Origin: Sphingomonas_R arantia
GTDB lineage: Bacteria; Pseudomonadota; Alphaproteobacteria; Sphingomonadales; Sphingomonadaceae
DNA length: 64,000 bases
Reading direction: 5' to 3'
NCBI RefSeq assembly: GCF_042682045.1
Contig: NZ_JBHUGS010000003.1
Span: 310,001 to 374,000 of the forward strand
The translations under genes were made by a program, and so were the position numbers. Below are positions 9,346 through 16,888 of this stretch, one piece after another. The stretch's first letter is position 1. Every line of letters starts with the position of its first letter. The notes beneath the pieces are model-generated. The model was not told the DNA's origin, did no database searches, and worked only from the letters and a program-made list of their open reading frames with translations.

Positions 9346-9371
9346 GATGCAAAATTCACAGGTTTCGCATC
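9346..9371. repeat. Second GATGCAAAA-type inverted repeat
   Basis: GATGCAAAA at 9346-9354 pairs with TTTCGCATC at 9363-9371, 9-bp arms with one A-C mismatch. The core matches the palindrome at 8663-8694, so the two copies bracket the 8752 gene. It starts 36 nt past that gene's stop codon. Confidence 0.5.
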
Positions 9372-9437
9372 ACTGAGGAACGCCAGAACCGCAGCACTTT
9401 ATCTGATGCGCAAGTCCGATGCAGCATTGGCTTGACC

Positions 9438-9454
9438 GTTCAAACCATTTGAAC
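9438..9454. repeat. 17-bp palindrome GTTCAAA-cca-TTTGAAC
   Basis: Perfect 7-bp arms with a 3-nt centre, just before the REP hairpin in the lptA-lptB gap. Its function is unknown. Confidence 0.4.
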
Positions 9455-9466
9455 CCGCTGCCGCCA

Positions 9467-9522
9467 TTTGGTTCGAGCCTGTCGAGAACTCGGGGCGGCG
9501 TTCTCGACAGGCTCGAACCAAA
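9467..9522. repeat. REP-type hairpin, 23-bp perfect arms
   Basis: The left arm 9467-9489 and right arm 9500-9522 are exactly complementary with a 10-nt loop. The arm contains GTTCGAGCCTGTCGAGAAC, which recurs at 15692, 15758 and 20215 in intergenic DNA. This is a dispersed palindromic repeat placed downstream of lptA, where it could end or stabilise the rnd-lptC-lptA transcript. Confidence 0.8.
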
Positions 9523-9590
9523 CGGAGCTGATGTCAGGTGCGCCCGGTCACAACTTAGTCCGGCGGAAGCATGCGGGATTGCTCCGACGC

Positions 9591-10097
9591 CTACTTCCGG
9601 TCCGGTACCGTAAACCGCCCGGTCACCCGCCCGCCCTGCGCGCCGCCGTCGACGTTGGCGCGGCCGGAGGTCAGGTCGTACACCAGCCGCTGGCTGCGTA
9701 CCTGGTTGCCGCCCTGGCGGGTCAGCACGACGCCGCCCAGCATCGTGATCACCCGCTTGTTCAGGTCGTAGATCGCGAACTGGCTGCGCGCGGTCTCGGT
9801 CGGTGCAGTCACCGTCACGCCACCGCTCGCGTCCAGCCGCTGGATCTGCGGATTGCCGGCCACCGTCAGATACGTGATCGTCGCGCGGTCCGACGTCAGT
9901 TTCAGGTTCCCCTGCACCACGCGGACATTGCCGTTCAGCACCGCGCGCCCGTCGCGGCTGGCCAGCGTTCCCGAGTCGGACGTCACGTCGATCGGCCCGC
10001 TGGTGTCGAGCCCCGCCAGCCCGGTGGAGGTCTGCGCCACCGCGGCCGTGCCGATCAGGAGGAGGACGGGGGCGAGGGTGCGGATCATGGCGGTCAC
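9591..10097 (-). CDS. lptA: LPS transport periplasmic protein LptA
   Basis: A 168-aa periplasmic bridge protein that carries LPS from LptC to the outer-membrane LptD/LptE. A signal peptide (MIRTLAPVLLLIGTAAVAQ) precedes an OstA/LptA jelly-roll domain (PIDVTSDSGTLASRDGRAVLNGNVRVVQGNLKL and later strands). The chosen start is a GTG at 10097 whose GTGA overlaps the lptC stop and is preceded by a GAGG; an ATG at 10088 is the alternative. Translational coupling to lptC is likely. The usual downstream partner lptB is displaced by about 1.1 kb. Confidence 0.9.
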   Translation of the reverse strand: MTAMIRTLAPVLLLIGTAAVAQTSTGLAGLDTSGPIDVTSDSGTLASRDGRAVLNGNVRVVQGNLKLTSDRATITYLTVAGNPQIQRLDASGGVTVTAPTETARSQFAIYDLNKRVITMLGGVVLTRQGGNQVRSQRLVYDLTSGRANVDGGAQGGRVTGRFTVPDRK

Positions 10098-10732
10098 TTG
10101 GCCTCACGCCGCGGGATTTGCAACCGCACACCTTGGGTCAGCGTCACGACCCGCGTGTTCAGGTCGCCGGTCAGGTGCCCGCCCTGGAATGTGCCCAGCT
10201 CGCCCTTGCCGTCCACGGCACCGCCCGATGCGATCTTGCGCGTCTTCAGGTCCACCGTCACGTCGCGGGTCTGCATCCGGTATCCGTTGGCGCCGCTGAA
10301 CAGCACCTGCCCGTCGATCGCGACCCGTTCCGTATCCATGTCGTAGCGGCCCTTGCGCGCCACGATCGTCGCGGGTCCGTCGTCCAGCGCGATGCGCGCC
10401 GACAGGTCGTCCATCCGCACCACCGGGTCGCGCGACGTCTGCTGCACCGCGGATGCCGCGCGCAGCTGGAACGGCTGGCCCTTCGCGTCCTGCCCGCGGT
10501 AGTTCGCCTCGGTCACGCGCATCCGCTCGCGCGCCACGTCGACGCGGTCCTTGGCCAGCACGAAGCTCACGTCGCGTCCGCCCAGCAGCGGCGCCACCGC
10601 CAGCAGCACGAACAGCGCGGCGATTGCGATCGGCAACGCGATGCGCAGCAGGCCGATGACCCGGTCGTGGCTGCCGCCGCGCGCCGCCCATTGCTGGCGC
10701 TTGCTTCGCGCTTTCGCGCCTGCCTCAGACAT
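10094..10732 (-). CDS. lptC: LPS export periplasmic protein LptC
   Basis: A 212-aa bitopic protein. The short cytoplasmic N-terminus is followed by one transmembrane helix (about residues 27-48, LLRIALPIAIAALFVLLAVAPLL) and a periplasmic LptC/OstA-like beta domain. It receives LPS from LptB2FG and hands it to LptA. The start overlaps the 3' end of rnd by 8 nt and the stop overlaps lptA by 4 nt, which is classical operon packing. Confidence 0.92.
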   Translation of the reverse strand: MSEAGAKARSKRQQWAARGGSHDRVIGLLRIALPIAIAALFVLLAVAPLLGGRDVSFVLAKDRVDVARERMRVTEANYRGQDAKGQPFQLRAASAVQQTSRDPVVRMDDLSARIALDDGPATIVARKGRYDMDTERVAIDGQVLFSGANGYRMQTRDVTVDLKTRKIASGGAVDGKGELGTFQGGHLTGDLNTRVVTLTQGVRLQIPRREAK

Positions 10733-11342
10733 GGGCGAAGATATCGACCTCCGCCCAGCCGGCGATGTCCAGCGCCGCGCGCGTCGGCAGGAAATCGAAG
10801 CACGCCTGCGCCAGGCCCATCCGCCCCTCGCGTTCCAGCCGCACGTCCAGCTTCGCCTTCATCGCGTGCAGGAACCGCACGTCGGACGCCGCATAATCCT
10901 TCTGCGCATCGCTCAGCTCGGGCGCGCCCCAGTCGGACGATTGCTGCTGCTTGCTGATGTCCTGCCCCAGCAGCTCGCGCACCAGCTCCTTCAACCCGTG
11001 CCGGTCGGTATAGGTACGGATCAGCTTCGACGCGATCTTGGTGCAGTAGATCGGCGCCGCCGTCACCTCCAGATAGTAGCGGATCGCCGCCACGTCGAAC
11101 CGCGCGAAGTGATACAGCTTCAGCCGTTCCGGATCGGCCAGCACGGCGCGCAGGTTCGGCGCGGCATAGTCGCTGTCGGGGCTGAACCGCACGAGATGCT
11201 CGTCGCCGCCCCCGTCGGAGATCTGGAGCAGGCACAACCGGTCGCGCGGCGTCATCAACCCCATCGTCTCGGTATCGACCGCGACGGGTCCGGGGGCGAG
11301 CACGCCGGCCGGAAGATCTTCTTCATGGAAATGGACTGTCAT
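10725..11342 (-). CDS. rnd: Ribonuclease D-type 3'-5' exonuclease
   Basis: A 205-aa DEDD-family exonuclease consisting of the catalytic domain only. Motif I is VAVDTETMGL, motif II is YHFARFDVAAI, and motif III is DYAASDVRFL with the Tyr of the DEDDy subtype. The C-terminal HRDC domains of full-length RNase D are absent, which is usual for the short form found beside lptC in alphaproteobacteria. It is the first gene of the rnd-lptC-lptA unit and probably trims structured RNA 3' ends. Confidence 0.85.
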   Translation of the reverse strand: MTVHFHEEDLPAGVLAPGPVAVDTETMGLMTPRDRLCLLQISDGGGDEHLVRFSPDSDYAAPNLRAVLADPERLKLYHFARFDVAAIRYYLEVTAAPIYCTKIASKLIRTYTDRHGLKELVRELLGQDISKQQQSSDWGAPELSDAQKDYAASDVRFLHAMKAKLDVRLEREGRMGLAQACFDFLPTRAALDIAGWAEVDIFAHV

Positions 11343-11513
11343 AGATCAGCGCATAGGCGGTGCCGGACGCGGGCTCAATCGCAAAGCGCGGGCGACGCGC
11401 GATGCCGGACGGGATGGCAACCGGGACACAGGGCAAAGTCCATCCACCCCGGCACCGCACCGCTCCGGCGAAACGACTCGCCGTGGCCACCGAAATACTT
11501 TATGGCGATTCTT

Positions 11514-11529
11514 TGGCACGGCCTTGGCT
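11514..11529 (+). promoter_or_regulatory. Possible sigma-54 promoter upstream of csp gene
   Basis: TGGCACG-GCCT-TGGCT keeps the invariant GG and GC dinucleotides spaced by 10 nt and differs from the TGGCACG-N4-TTGCW consensus at one position. Transcription would begin near 11541, giving a leader of about 65 nt before the ATG at 11607. The match was found by eye; no enhancer site or activator was identified. Confidence 0.35.
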
Positions 11530-11606
11530 CGTGCTGGACAGTGCGTACGCCTCGCCCGGCGTGCATGCTATTCACTGCAGGGGCGACCGGGAAAGATTTA
11601 CTAGGC

Positions 11607-12506
11607 ATGAGTTTCGATCGAGGACGGCGCGGGCAGCGCGGCGACAAGGGCAAGGGCAACTTTGGCGGCGACGATAGCAGCAGCTATGGTGGCGGCAGCT
11701 CCTACGGTGGCGGCGGCGGTTACGGCGGCGGCGGCGGTGGCGGCGGCTATGGTGGCGGCGGCGATCGCTTCGGCGGCGGCGGCAGCTCCTACGGCGGCGG
11801 CGGCGATCGCTTCGGCGGTGGCAACAGCGGCGGCGGCGGCGGTTACGGCGGCGGCGGTGGCGGCGATCGCTTCGGCGGCGGCGGCGGCGGCGGTTTCCGT
11901 GGCGGCGGCGGCGGTGGTGCCGTCGGCGGCGCGCGTGGCGGCATGCCCGCGCAGGTGATCGGCGAAGGCAAGGGCGTCGTGAAGTTCTTCAACGGTCAGA
12001 AGGGCTTCGGCTTCGTCGTCCGTGATGATGGCGGCGAAGACGTGTTCGTCCATATCTCGGCCGTCGAACAGGCCGGTCTCACCGGTCTGGCCGAAGGTCA
12101 GCCGCTCGAGTTCACGCTCGTCGACCGCGGCGGCCGCGTCTCCGCGACCGACCTGAAGATCGACGGCGAGCCGATGCCGGTGACCGAGGACCGCGGCCCG
12201 CCGCGCGATCGCGATGCCGGTGGCATGGGCGCCCCCCGCGGTGCGCCCGCCGGTGGTGCCGGTGCCGGTGGTCCGCAGCGCCAGCTGACGGGCGAGAAGG
12301 CCAGCGGCACTGTCAAGTTCTTCAACGCGATGAAGGGCTTCGGCTTCATCCAGCGCGACGATGGACAGCCGGACGCATTCGTCCACATCTCGGCCGTCGA
12401 ACGTGCCGGCATGACGAACCTCAACGAAGGCGACCGGCTCGAATTCGAGCTGGAGGTCGACCGTCGCGGAAAGTACGCCGCGGTGAACCTCACCTCCCTC
12501 GCCTAA
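11607..12506 (+). CDS. Glycine-rich protein with two cold-shock domains
   Basis: A 299-aa protein from ATG 11607 (MSFDRGRRGQ); the long open frame upstream is not coding. Residues 17-112 are a disordered Gly-rich tract with repeated Tyr/Arg/Phe punctuation, including DRFGGGG-like units near 53, 67 and 87. Two cold-shock domains follow at about 118-186 and 231-297. Each has the RNA-binding motifs KGFGF and VFVHI/AFVHI, and they are separated by a Pro/Gly/Arg linker. The family binds single-stranded RNA and DNA and melts mRNA structure. The tandem domains resemble those of alphaproteobacterial CspD-type proteins, but the long Gly-rich head is reminiscent of eukaryotic RNA-binding proteins. A strong terminator follows. 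Confidence 0.9.
   Translation: MSFDRGRRGQRGDKGKGNFGGDDSSSYGGGSSYGGGGGYGGGGGGGGYGGGGDRFGGGGSSYGGGGDRFGGGNSGGGGGYGGGGGGDRFGGGGGGGFRGGGGGGAVGGARGGMPAQVIGEGKGVVKFFNGQKGFGFVVRDDGGEDVFVHISAVEQAGLTGLAEGQPLEFTLVDRGGRVSATDLKIDGEPMPVTEDRGPPRDRDAGGMGAPRGAPAGGAGAGGPQRQLTGEKASGTVKFFNAMKGFGFIQRDDGQPDAFVHISAVERAGMTNLNEGDRLEFELEVDRRGKYAAVNLTSLA
11680..11935 (+). repeat. GGC-rich degenerate tandem repeat within csp gene
   Basis: Imperfect repetition of ggcggc units with interspersed tac, ttc and gatcgcttc encodes the Gly-rich head of the cold-shock protein. The block gatcgcttcggcgg recurs at about 11763, 11805 and 11865. Such DNA is prone to slippage, so repeat length may vary between strains. Confidence 0.75.
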
Positions 12507-12538
12507 CCCCGGCCCGCATCCGCGGTGCCGAACAACAG

Positions 12539-12569
12539 CCCGGTCCTCCACACGGAGGGCCGGGTTTTT
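12539..12569 (+). terminator. Rho-independent terminator after csp gene
   Basis: The 11-bp stem pairs 12539-12549 with 12554-12564 (one G-T pair), with loop ACAC, followed by five T residues at 12565-12569. It lies 32 nt past the cold-shock gene stop. Confidence 0.9.
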
Positions 12570-12627
12570 GCTGTCCGCCGGCCCGGACGCCCAACCCGAG
12601 CGAGGACGATGACCAGCCGCCCGCACC

Positions 12628-12649
12628 TCCCCGGCGCAGGCCGGGGCCT
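12628..12649. repeat. Half copy of the 36.5-kb long hairpin repeat
   Basis: These 22 bases are identical to part of the left arm of the hairpin at 36516-36587. The unit is itself a small palindrome (CCCCGGC-gcag-GCCGGGG). The remainder of the 12507-12757 gap holds the terminator above and no gene that I can support. Confidence 0.7.
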
Positions 12650-12757
12650 GGTTGCTTCCTCTCGTCACGCCCGCATCCCAACCCCACAACAAACACTTCC
12701 CTCCCGCCCCCACCGCGCCGATAACGCGCCCTCCTCCCCGGTCACGGAACCCGCCGC

Positions 12758-13573
12758 ATGCGTCTGCTGTTCTGCCTGCTTCCCCTGCTTGGCGCCTCGC
12801 TGGCCTGCTCGGCGACCCCACCCGCACCCGCCCTGGAGGACCGGCCCGTCGATACCGCCCGCCCTGCCGACGCCGCGCCCGCACCGATCGTCGTCCCCAC
12901 CGTCGTCGCACGTTACCCGCACGACACCGGCGCGTTCACGCAAGGCCTGCTCTGGCATAAGGGGTCGTTCTACGAGAGCACCGGCCAGGTCGGCCAATCC
13001 CAGATCCGCCAGGTCCGGCTGGCCGATGGCAAGGTCCTGCAAAGCGCGGCCGTTCGCGCCGACGTGTTCGGCGAGGGCATGGCACTCTGGAAGAACGACC
13101 TCGTCAGCCTCAGCTGGCAGAACGGCACCGGCTGGCGCTGGGACCGCGCGACGCTGCGCCAGAAGTCCGAATTCCGCTACCCCGGCGAAGGCTGGGGCCT
13201 GACGCAGGACGGCCGCCGCCTGATCCTGTCCGACGGCACGGCCGAACTGCGTTTCCTCGACCCCGTCACCTTCGCCGAACAAGGCCGGATTCGCGTGACC
13301 GCCGACGGCCAGCCGGTCATGAACCTCAACGAACTGGAATATGTGAAGGGCGAGATCCTCGCCAATATCTGGCAGACCGCGATGATCGCGCGGATCGATC
13401 CCGCCACCGGCCGCGTGAAGGGCTGGCTCGACCTGCGCAGTCTGGTCGCGCAGGTTACGGTCACCGATCCCGACGCGGTGCTGAACGGCATCGCCTATGA
13501 CGCCGCAAAGGATCGGCTGTTCGTCACCGGCAAATACTGGCCGTCGCTGTTCGAAATCCGTATTCCGAAATGA
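12758..13573 (+). CDS. Glutaminyl-peptide cyclotransferase, lipoprotein
   Basis: A 271-aa protein of the plant/bacterial type glutamine cyclotransferase family (Glu_cyclase_2), which converts N-terminal Gln of peptides to pyroglutamate. The lipoprotein signal ends in SLAC at Cys17, so it should be membrane-anchored outside the cytoplasm. A Pro/Ala-rich linker precedes a five-bladed propeller with family phrases RYPHDTGAFTQGL, FYESTGQVGQS, EGWGLTQDGRRLILSDGT, NLNELEYVKGEILANIW and LNGIAYDAAKDRLFVTGKYWP. It is a single gene in its own orientation block. The physiological substrate is unknown. Confidence 0.9.
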   Translation: MRLLFCLLPLLGASLACSATPPAPALEDRPVDTARPADAAPAPIVVPTVVARYPHDTGAFTQGLLWHKGSFYESTGQVGQSQIRQVRLADGKVLQSAAVRADVFGEGMALWKNDLVSLSWQNGTGWRWDRATLRQKSEFRYPGEGWGLTQDGRRLILSDGTAELRFLDPVTFAEQGRIRVTADGQPVMNLNELEYVKGEILANIWQTAMIARIDPATGRVKGWLDLRSLVAQVTVTDPDAVLNGIAYDAAKDRLFVTGKYWPSLFEIRIPK

Positions 13574-13667
13574 CGGCGTTCCCGGCGTTAAACACCTGAA
13601 CGCAACTCTATGTTAACGCTATGGCGATGTTTCGCGGTGTAGTCCGGGGTACGAAAGGACTATGCCG

Positions 13668-14009
13668 ATGACCGAACCCGCCGCCGTTGACGCCGCCAGC
13701 ACCGTGCCTTCCACCGACGAAGCGCACACGCCACGCCGCACCGAACGCACCCCGGCGGACTTCCCGGTTTCGTTGCGCCGCCAGGGTCTGCAACGCTTCT
13801 CGGTCCGGCTGGTCGACCTGTCGCCCGGCGGCTTCTGTACGGAGGTCGACGATCCGCCGCGCGTCGGCACCACGCTCTGGCTGACGCTCCCCGGCCTCGC
13901 CCCCATGATGGCGCGCGTCGCCTGGGCCACCGGGTTCCGCATCGGCGCGGAATTCACGGCCCCGATGCACCCCTCCGTCCTGCAGGCCGTGATCGACCGG
14001 AACAGCTGA
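13668..14009 (+). CDS. PilZ domain protein
   Basis: A 113-aa single-domain PilZ protein. The c-di-GMP signature is visible as the arginine-rich RRTERTPADF segment and DLSPGGFCTEV (D-x-S-x-x-G). Two ATGs are available at 13662 and 13668. The ribosome site AAAGGA at 13654-13659 is 2 nt from the first and 8 nt from the second, so 13668 is preferred. Such proteins transmit c-di-GMP signals to motility, polysaccharide or stress functions by protein contact. It is convergent with the DNA ligase gene and has no obvious partner here. Confidence 0.85.
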   Translation: MTEPAAVDAASTVPSTDEAHTPRRTERTPADFPVSLRRQGLQRFSVRLVDLSPGGFCTEVDDPPRVGTTLWLTLPGLAPMMARVAWATGFRIGAEFTAPMHPSVLQAVIDRNS

Positions 14010-14015
14010 GCCCGC

Positions 14016-15617
14016 CTAGCCGATCATCCGGCGCAGCGTGTCGATCCGGTCCGCCTCCGCCGCAGGCTTGTCGCGCCGGATGCGGCTGATCCGCGGAAAC
14101 CGCATTGCCAGCCCGGACTTGTGCCGCTTCGATTCGTGGATCGAATCGAACGCCACCTCCAGCACCAGCGTCTTCTCGACCTCGCGCACCGGCCCGAACC
14201 GCCCCGTCGTGTTGGTCCGCACGAACTTGTCGAGCCACTTCAGCTCCTCGTCGGTGAACCCGGAATACGCCTTGCCGACCGGCAGCAGCTCGCCATCCTC
14301 GGTCCAGCATCCGAACGTATAGTCGGAATAGAAGCTCGATCGCTTGCCCGACCCACGCTGCGCATACATCATCACGCAGTCGCAGCTCAGCGGATCGCGC
14401 TTCCACTTGTACCACATCCCTGCACGCCGCCCGCCGACATAGGGACTGTCGCGACGCTTCAGCATCACCCCCTCGATCGCCGCATCGCGCGACGTGGCGC
14501 GGATCTCCTCCAGCGCCGTGAAGTCCGCCGCGTCGATCACCGCCGACAGGTCGAACCGGTCCGGGTCGAGCGCCCCCGCAAACGCCTCCAGCCGCGCGCG
14601 CCGCTCGGTCCAGGGCAGCGCGCGGACATCCTCCATACCGTCGAGCAGGATGTCGTACACCCGCACGAACGCCGGATAATCCGCCTGCATCTTGGCCGAC
14701 ACCAGCTTACGTCCCAGCCGCTGCTGCAACGCGTTGAAACTGGCCGCACCCCCGCCATCCTCCAGCGCGCCGCCCTGATGTGCGCCCTTGACCAGCAGCT
14801 CGCCGTCCAGCGCGCCGTCGTGCCGCACCGCCGCCGCCACGTCCGGAAAACTGCCGGTGATGTCGTCGCCCGCCCGGCTGTACAGCCGCGTCTGCCCCGC
14901 GGTCCGCACGATCTGCACGCGGATGCCGTCCCACTTCCACTCCGCGACATAGTCCGCCATGTCGACGATCGCGTCCTCCAGCGGATGCGCCAGCATGAAC
15001 GGCCGGAACACCGGCACGTCGGCCGGCGTCGGCTGCTCGCCGCGCCCCTCCGCCCACGCGAACAGCGCGGCATAAGGCGGGTCGATCCCGTGCCAGATCT
15101 CCTCGACCGCATCGACGTCCAGCCCGAACCCGTTCGCCAGCGCCGTCTTGGCCAACCGCGCCGACACGCCGACACGCAGGCCGCCGGTCGCCAGCTTCAG
15201 CAACGCATAACGCCCCGACGAATCGAGATGGTCGAGCATCCCCGCGATCGCGCGCGGCCCCTCGACCCGGTTCAGGCTCCGCAACCGCTCGATCACCGCC
15301 GCCAGCCCGAGCGACCCGTCGTCGATCTCCGCCGGCTCCCCCGCAGGTGCTGGCCACAGCAACGCCACCGTCTCGGCCGTATCGCCGACATAGTCGCGGC
15401 TCATCCGGAACAGCACCGGATCGACCCGCTCCTCGACCAGCGCCCGGATCGCCGCCGACTTCACCGCCGGAATATCGAGGTCACCCGTCAACGCCGCCAT
15501 CGCCCACCCGCGATCCGGGTCCGGCGTGGCCCGCAGATAATCCGCGATCAGCTTCAACTTCGCATTGCGCGACCGCGTATAGACAAGACTGTCGAGAAGC
15601 TGAGAAAACGCCCGCAT
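14016..15617 (-). CDS. ATP-dependent DNA ligase (cisplatin-response type)
   Basis: A 533-aa ATP-dependent ligase with an N-terminal all-helical DNA-binding domain (about residues 1-200), adenylation domain and OB domain. The nucleophile is K228 in EWKWDGIR (KxDG). Other motifs are SRAGDDITGSFPD, DGELLVKG, EGVMLKRRDSPY and WYKWKRDP. It matches the group named cisplatin damage response ATP-dependent ligase. In many proteobacteria that ligase sits beside an exonuclease, a Lhr-like DEXH helicase and a metallophosphoesterase. Those partners are absent here, so this is an isolated copy or the partners are elsewhere. Upstream is repeat-rich DNA. Confidence 0.9.
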   Translation of the reverse strand: MRAFSQLLDSLVYTRSRNAKLKLIADYLRATPDPDRGWAMAALTGDLDIPAVKSAAIRALVEERVDPVLFRMSRDYVGDTAETVALLWPAPAGEPAEIDDGSLGLAAVIERLRSLNRVEGPRAIAGMLDHLDSSGRYALLKLATGGLRVGVSARLAKTALANGFGLDVDAVEEIWHGIDPPYAALFAWAEGRGEQPTPADVPVFRPFMLAHPLEDAIVDMADYVAEWKWDGIRVQIVRTAGQTRLYSRAGDDITGSFPDVAAAVRHDGALDGELLVKGAHQGGALEDGGGAASFNALQQRLGRKLVSAKMQADYPAFVRVYDILLDGMEDVRALPWTERRARLEAFAGALDPDRFDLSAVIDAADFTALEEIRATSRDAAIEGVMLKRRDSPYVGGRRAGMWYKWKRDPLSCDCVMMYAQRGSGKRSSFYSDYTFGCWTEDGELLPVGKAYSGFTDEELKWLDKFVRTNTTGRFGPVREVEKTLVLEVAFDSIHESKRHKSGLAMRFPRISRIRRDKPAAEADRIDTLRRMIG

Positions 15618-15991
15618 CCCCGCACAACGACCCGACGCCCGTCCGGGTCCGACGGGAAACGCAAGGTCCGCGGGCTACCCAAACCCGTTCAGTTCGAGCC
15701 TGTCGAGAACGCCGCGCAACACCCGTTCCAACGCGTTCATCCCCCCAACCCCGTTCGGTTCGAGCCTGTCGAGAACCCGCGCTACCCCCAAACCCCGCAC
15801 ATCCCGAGCGAAGTCGAGGAACCCTTCGAGCGAAGCCGAAGGCCCGTATCGAAGGACCCGACCCGCCCGCTAGGCCATGCTTCGATACGACCCCTCGATA
15901 CGCGCAAGAGCGCTACTCGGTCTCTACTCAGCACGAACGGGAGTCTGGAAAGTGCGGATCAACAGCCGCTTCGAATGTCGCACGACCAAAC
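15618..15991. repeat. Repeat-rich intergenic region with REP copies
   Basis: No gene is supported here. Two copies of GTTCGAGCCTGTCGAGAAC occur at 15692-15710 and 15758-15776, both in the same orientation. A second element, CCGAGCGAAGTCGAGG, begins near 15804 and recurs near 20118. The stretch 15860-15930 (cttcgatacgacccctcg, gagcgctactcggtc) looks like another dispersed repeat. The region reads as a landing area for small non-autonomous repeats between the ligase gene and the hydrolase gene. Confidence 0.7.
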
Positions 15992-16888
15992 CTAAGCCCG
16001 AGGCTTCATCCCCAACCACTCCCGCATGACCCCAGTCACCGCCTCCGGCGCCTCCCAGGGCACGAAATGCCCCGCATCGATCCGCGCCACCGTCAGGTCG
16101 CGCACCACTGCATCCAGCCCATCGAGCTGCGCCGCCAGCAAGGCCCGGTCCCGCATCCCCCACACCACCAGCACCGGCATCTCCAGCACCGGAAACGCCG
16201 CATCGACCCACGCAGGCCGCGCAACATCTTCGTCCATCGCCGGCACCACGATCGGCGCCGCACGATACCAGTTCAGCATGCCCGTCAGCGCACCCGGCTG
16301 GCCCCATTCCGCCAGATACTCCGCGCGATCCGCCGCCGTCACCCGCGCCGGATCGACATGCGGCGCAAAGCTCCGGTCGTAAAACCCGTCCAGCCCCATC
16401 TCCGCGATCCGCGCCTCGATCCCCGGATCGCGGAACGCCCGAATATACTGGCTCGCCGCACGCTGCGCCGGATCGTCGATCAGCGCGCGCTGAAACAGCA
16501 GCGGATGCGGCGCATTGGCGATCACCAGCCGCTCCACCCGGTCCGGATGGCGCAACGCCGTCGCCCAGCCGACCGCCCCGCCCCAGTCATGCGCCGCCAG
16601 CGTGAACCGCCCGATCCCGAGCGCATCGGCCAGCGCGATGACATCCGCCACCAGCCGGTCGATGCCATAGTCCGCCACCGCCTCCGGCTTCGAAGACCCG
16701 GCATAGCCGCGCTGATCCGGCGCGACGCAGTAATGGTCTCCGGACAACGCCGAGATCTGATGCAGCCAGGTCCGGTGCGACTCCGGAAACCCGTGCAGGA
16801 ACAGGATCGCCGGCGCCGCCGGATCGCCCGCCACCGCGACGTCGAGCGATACCCCGGTCGACAGCGTGATCCGCCGCAGCCCGCTCAC
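15992..16888 (-). CDS. Alpha/beta hydrolase, epoxide-hydrolase/dehalogenase-like
   Basis: A 298-aa alpha/beta hydrolase starting at GTG 16888, whose GTGA overlaps the pirin stop; the longer open frame upstream is the shadow of pirin. It has the oxyanion motif HGFPE, the nucleophile motif AHDWGG with Asp101, a cap region, a late acidic residue after VVWGMRD and the catalytic His in DAGHFVPWE. An Asp nucleophile with HDW points to the epoxide hydrolase or haloacetate/haloalkane dehalogenase group rather than serine esterases. The substrate is not determinable. It is translationally coupled to pirin. Confidence 0.85.
   Translation of the reverse strand: MSGLRRITLSTGVSLDVAVAGDPAAPAILFLHGFPESHRTWLHQISALSGDHYCVAPDQRGYAGSSKPEAVADYGIDRLVADVIALADALGIGRFTLAAHDWGGAVGWATALRHPDRVERLVIANAPHPLLFQRALIDDPAQRAASQYIRAFRDPGIEARIAEMGLDGFYDRSFAPHVDPARVTAADRAEYLAEWGQPGALTGMLNWYRAAPIVVPAMDEDVARPAWVDAAFPVLEMPVLVVWGMRDRALLAAQLDGLDAVVRDLTVARIDAGHFVPWEAPEAVTGVMREWLGMKPRA

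Noticed and set aside
10551..11606. N-terminal extension of the cold-shock open frame
   Set aside because: It lies antisense to rnd and lptC, which are real genes. The ATG at 11607 gives a normal protein start.
11680..11935. GGC-rich tract as a stand-alone microsatellite or CRISPR-like array
   Set aside because: The units are degenerate, stay in frame and encode the Gly-rich head of the cold-shock protein; no spacer structure exists.
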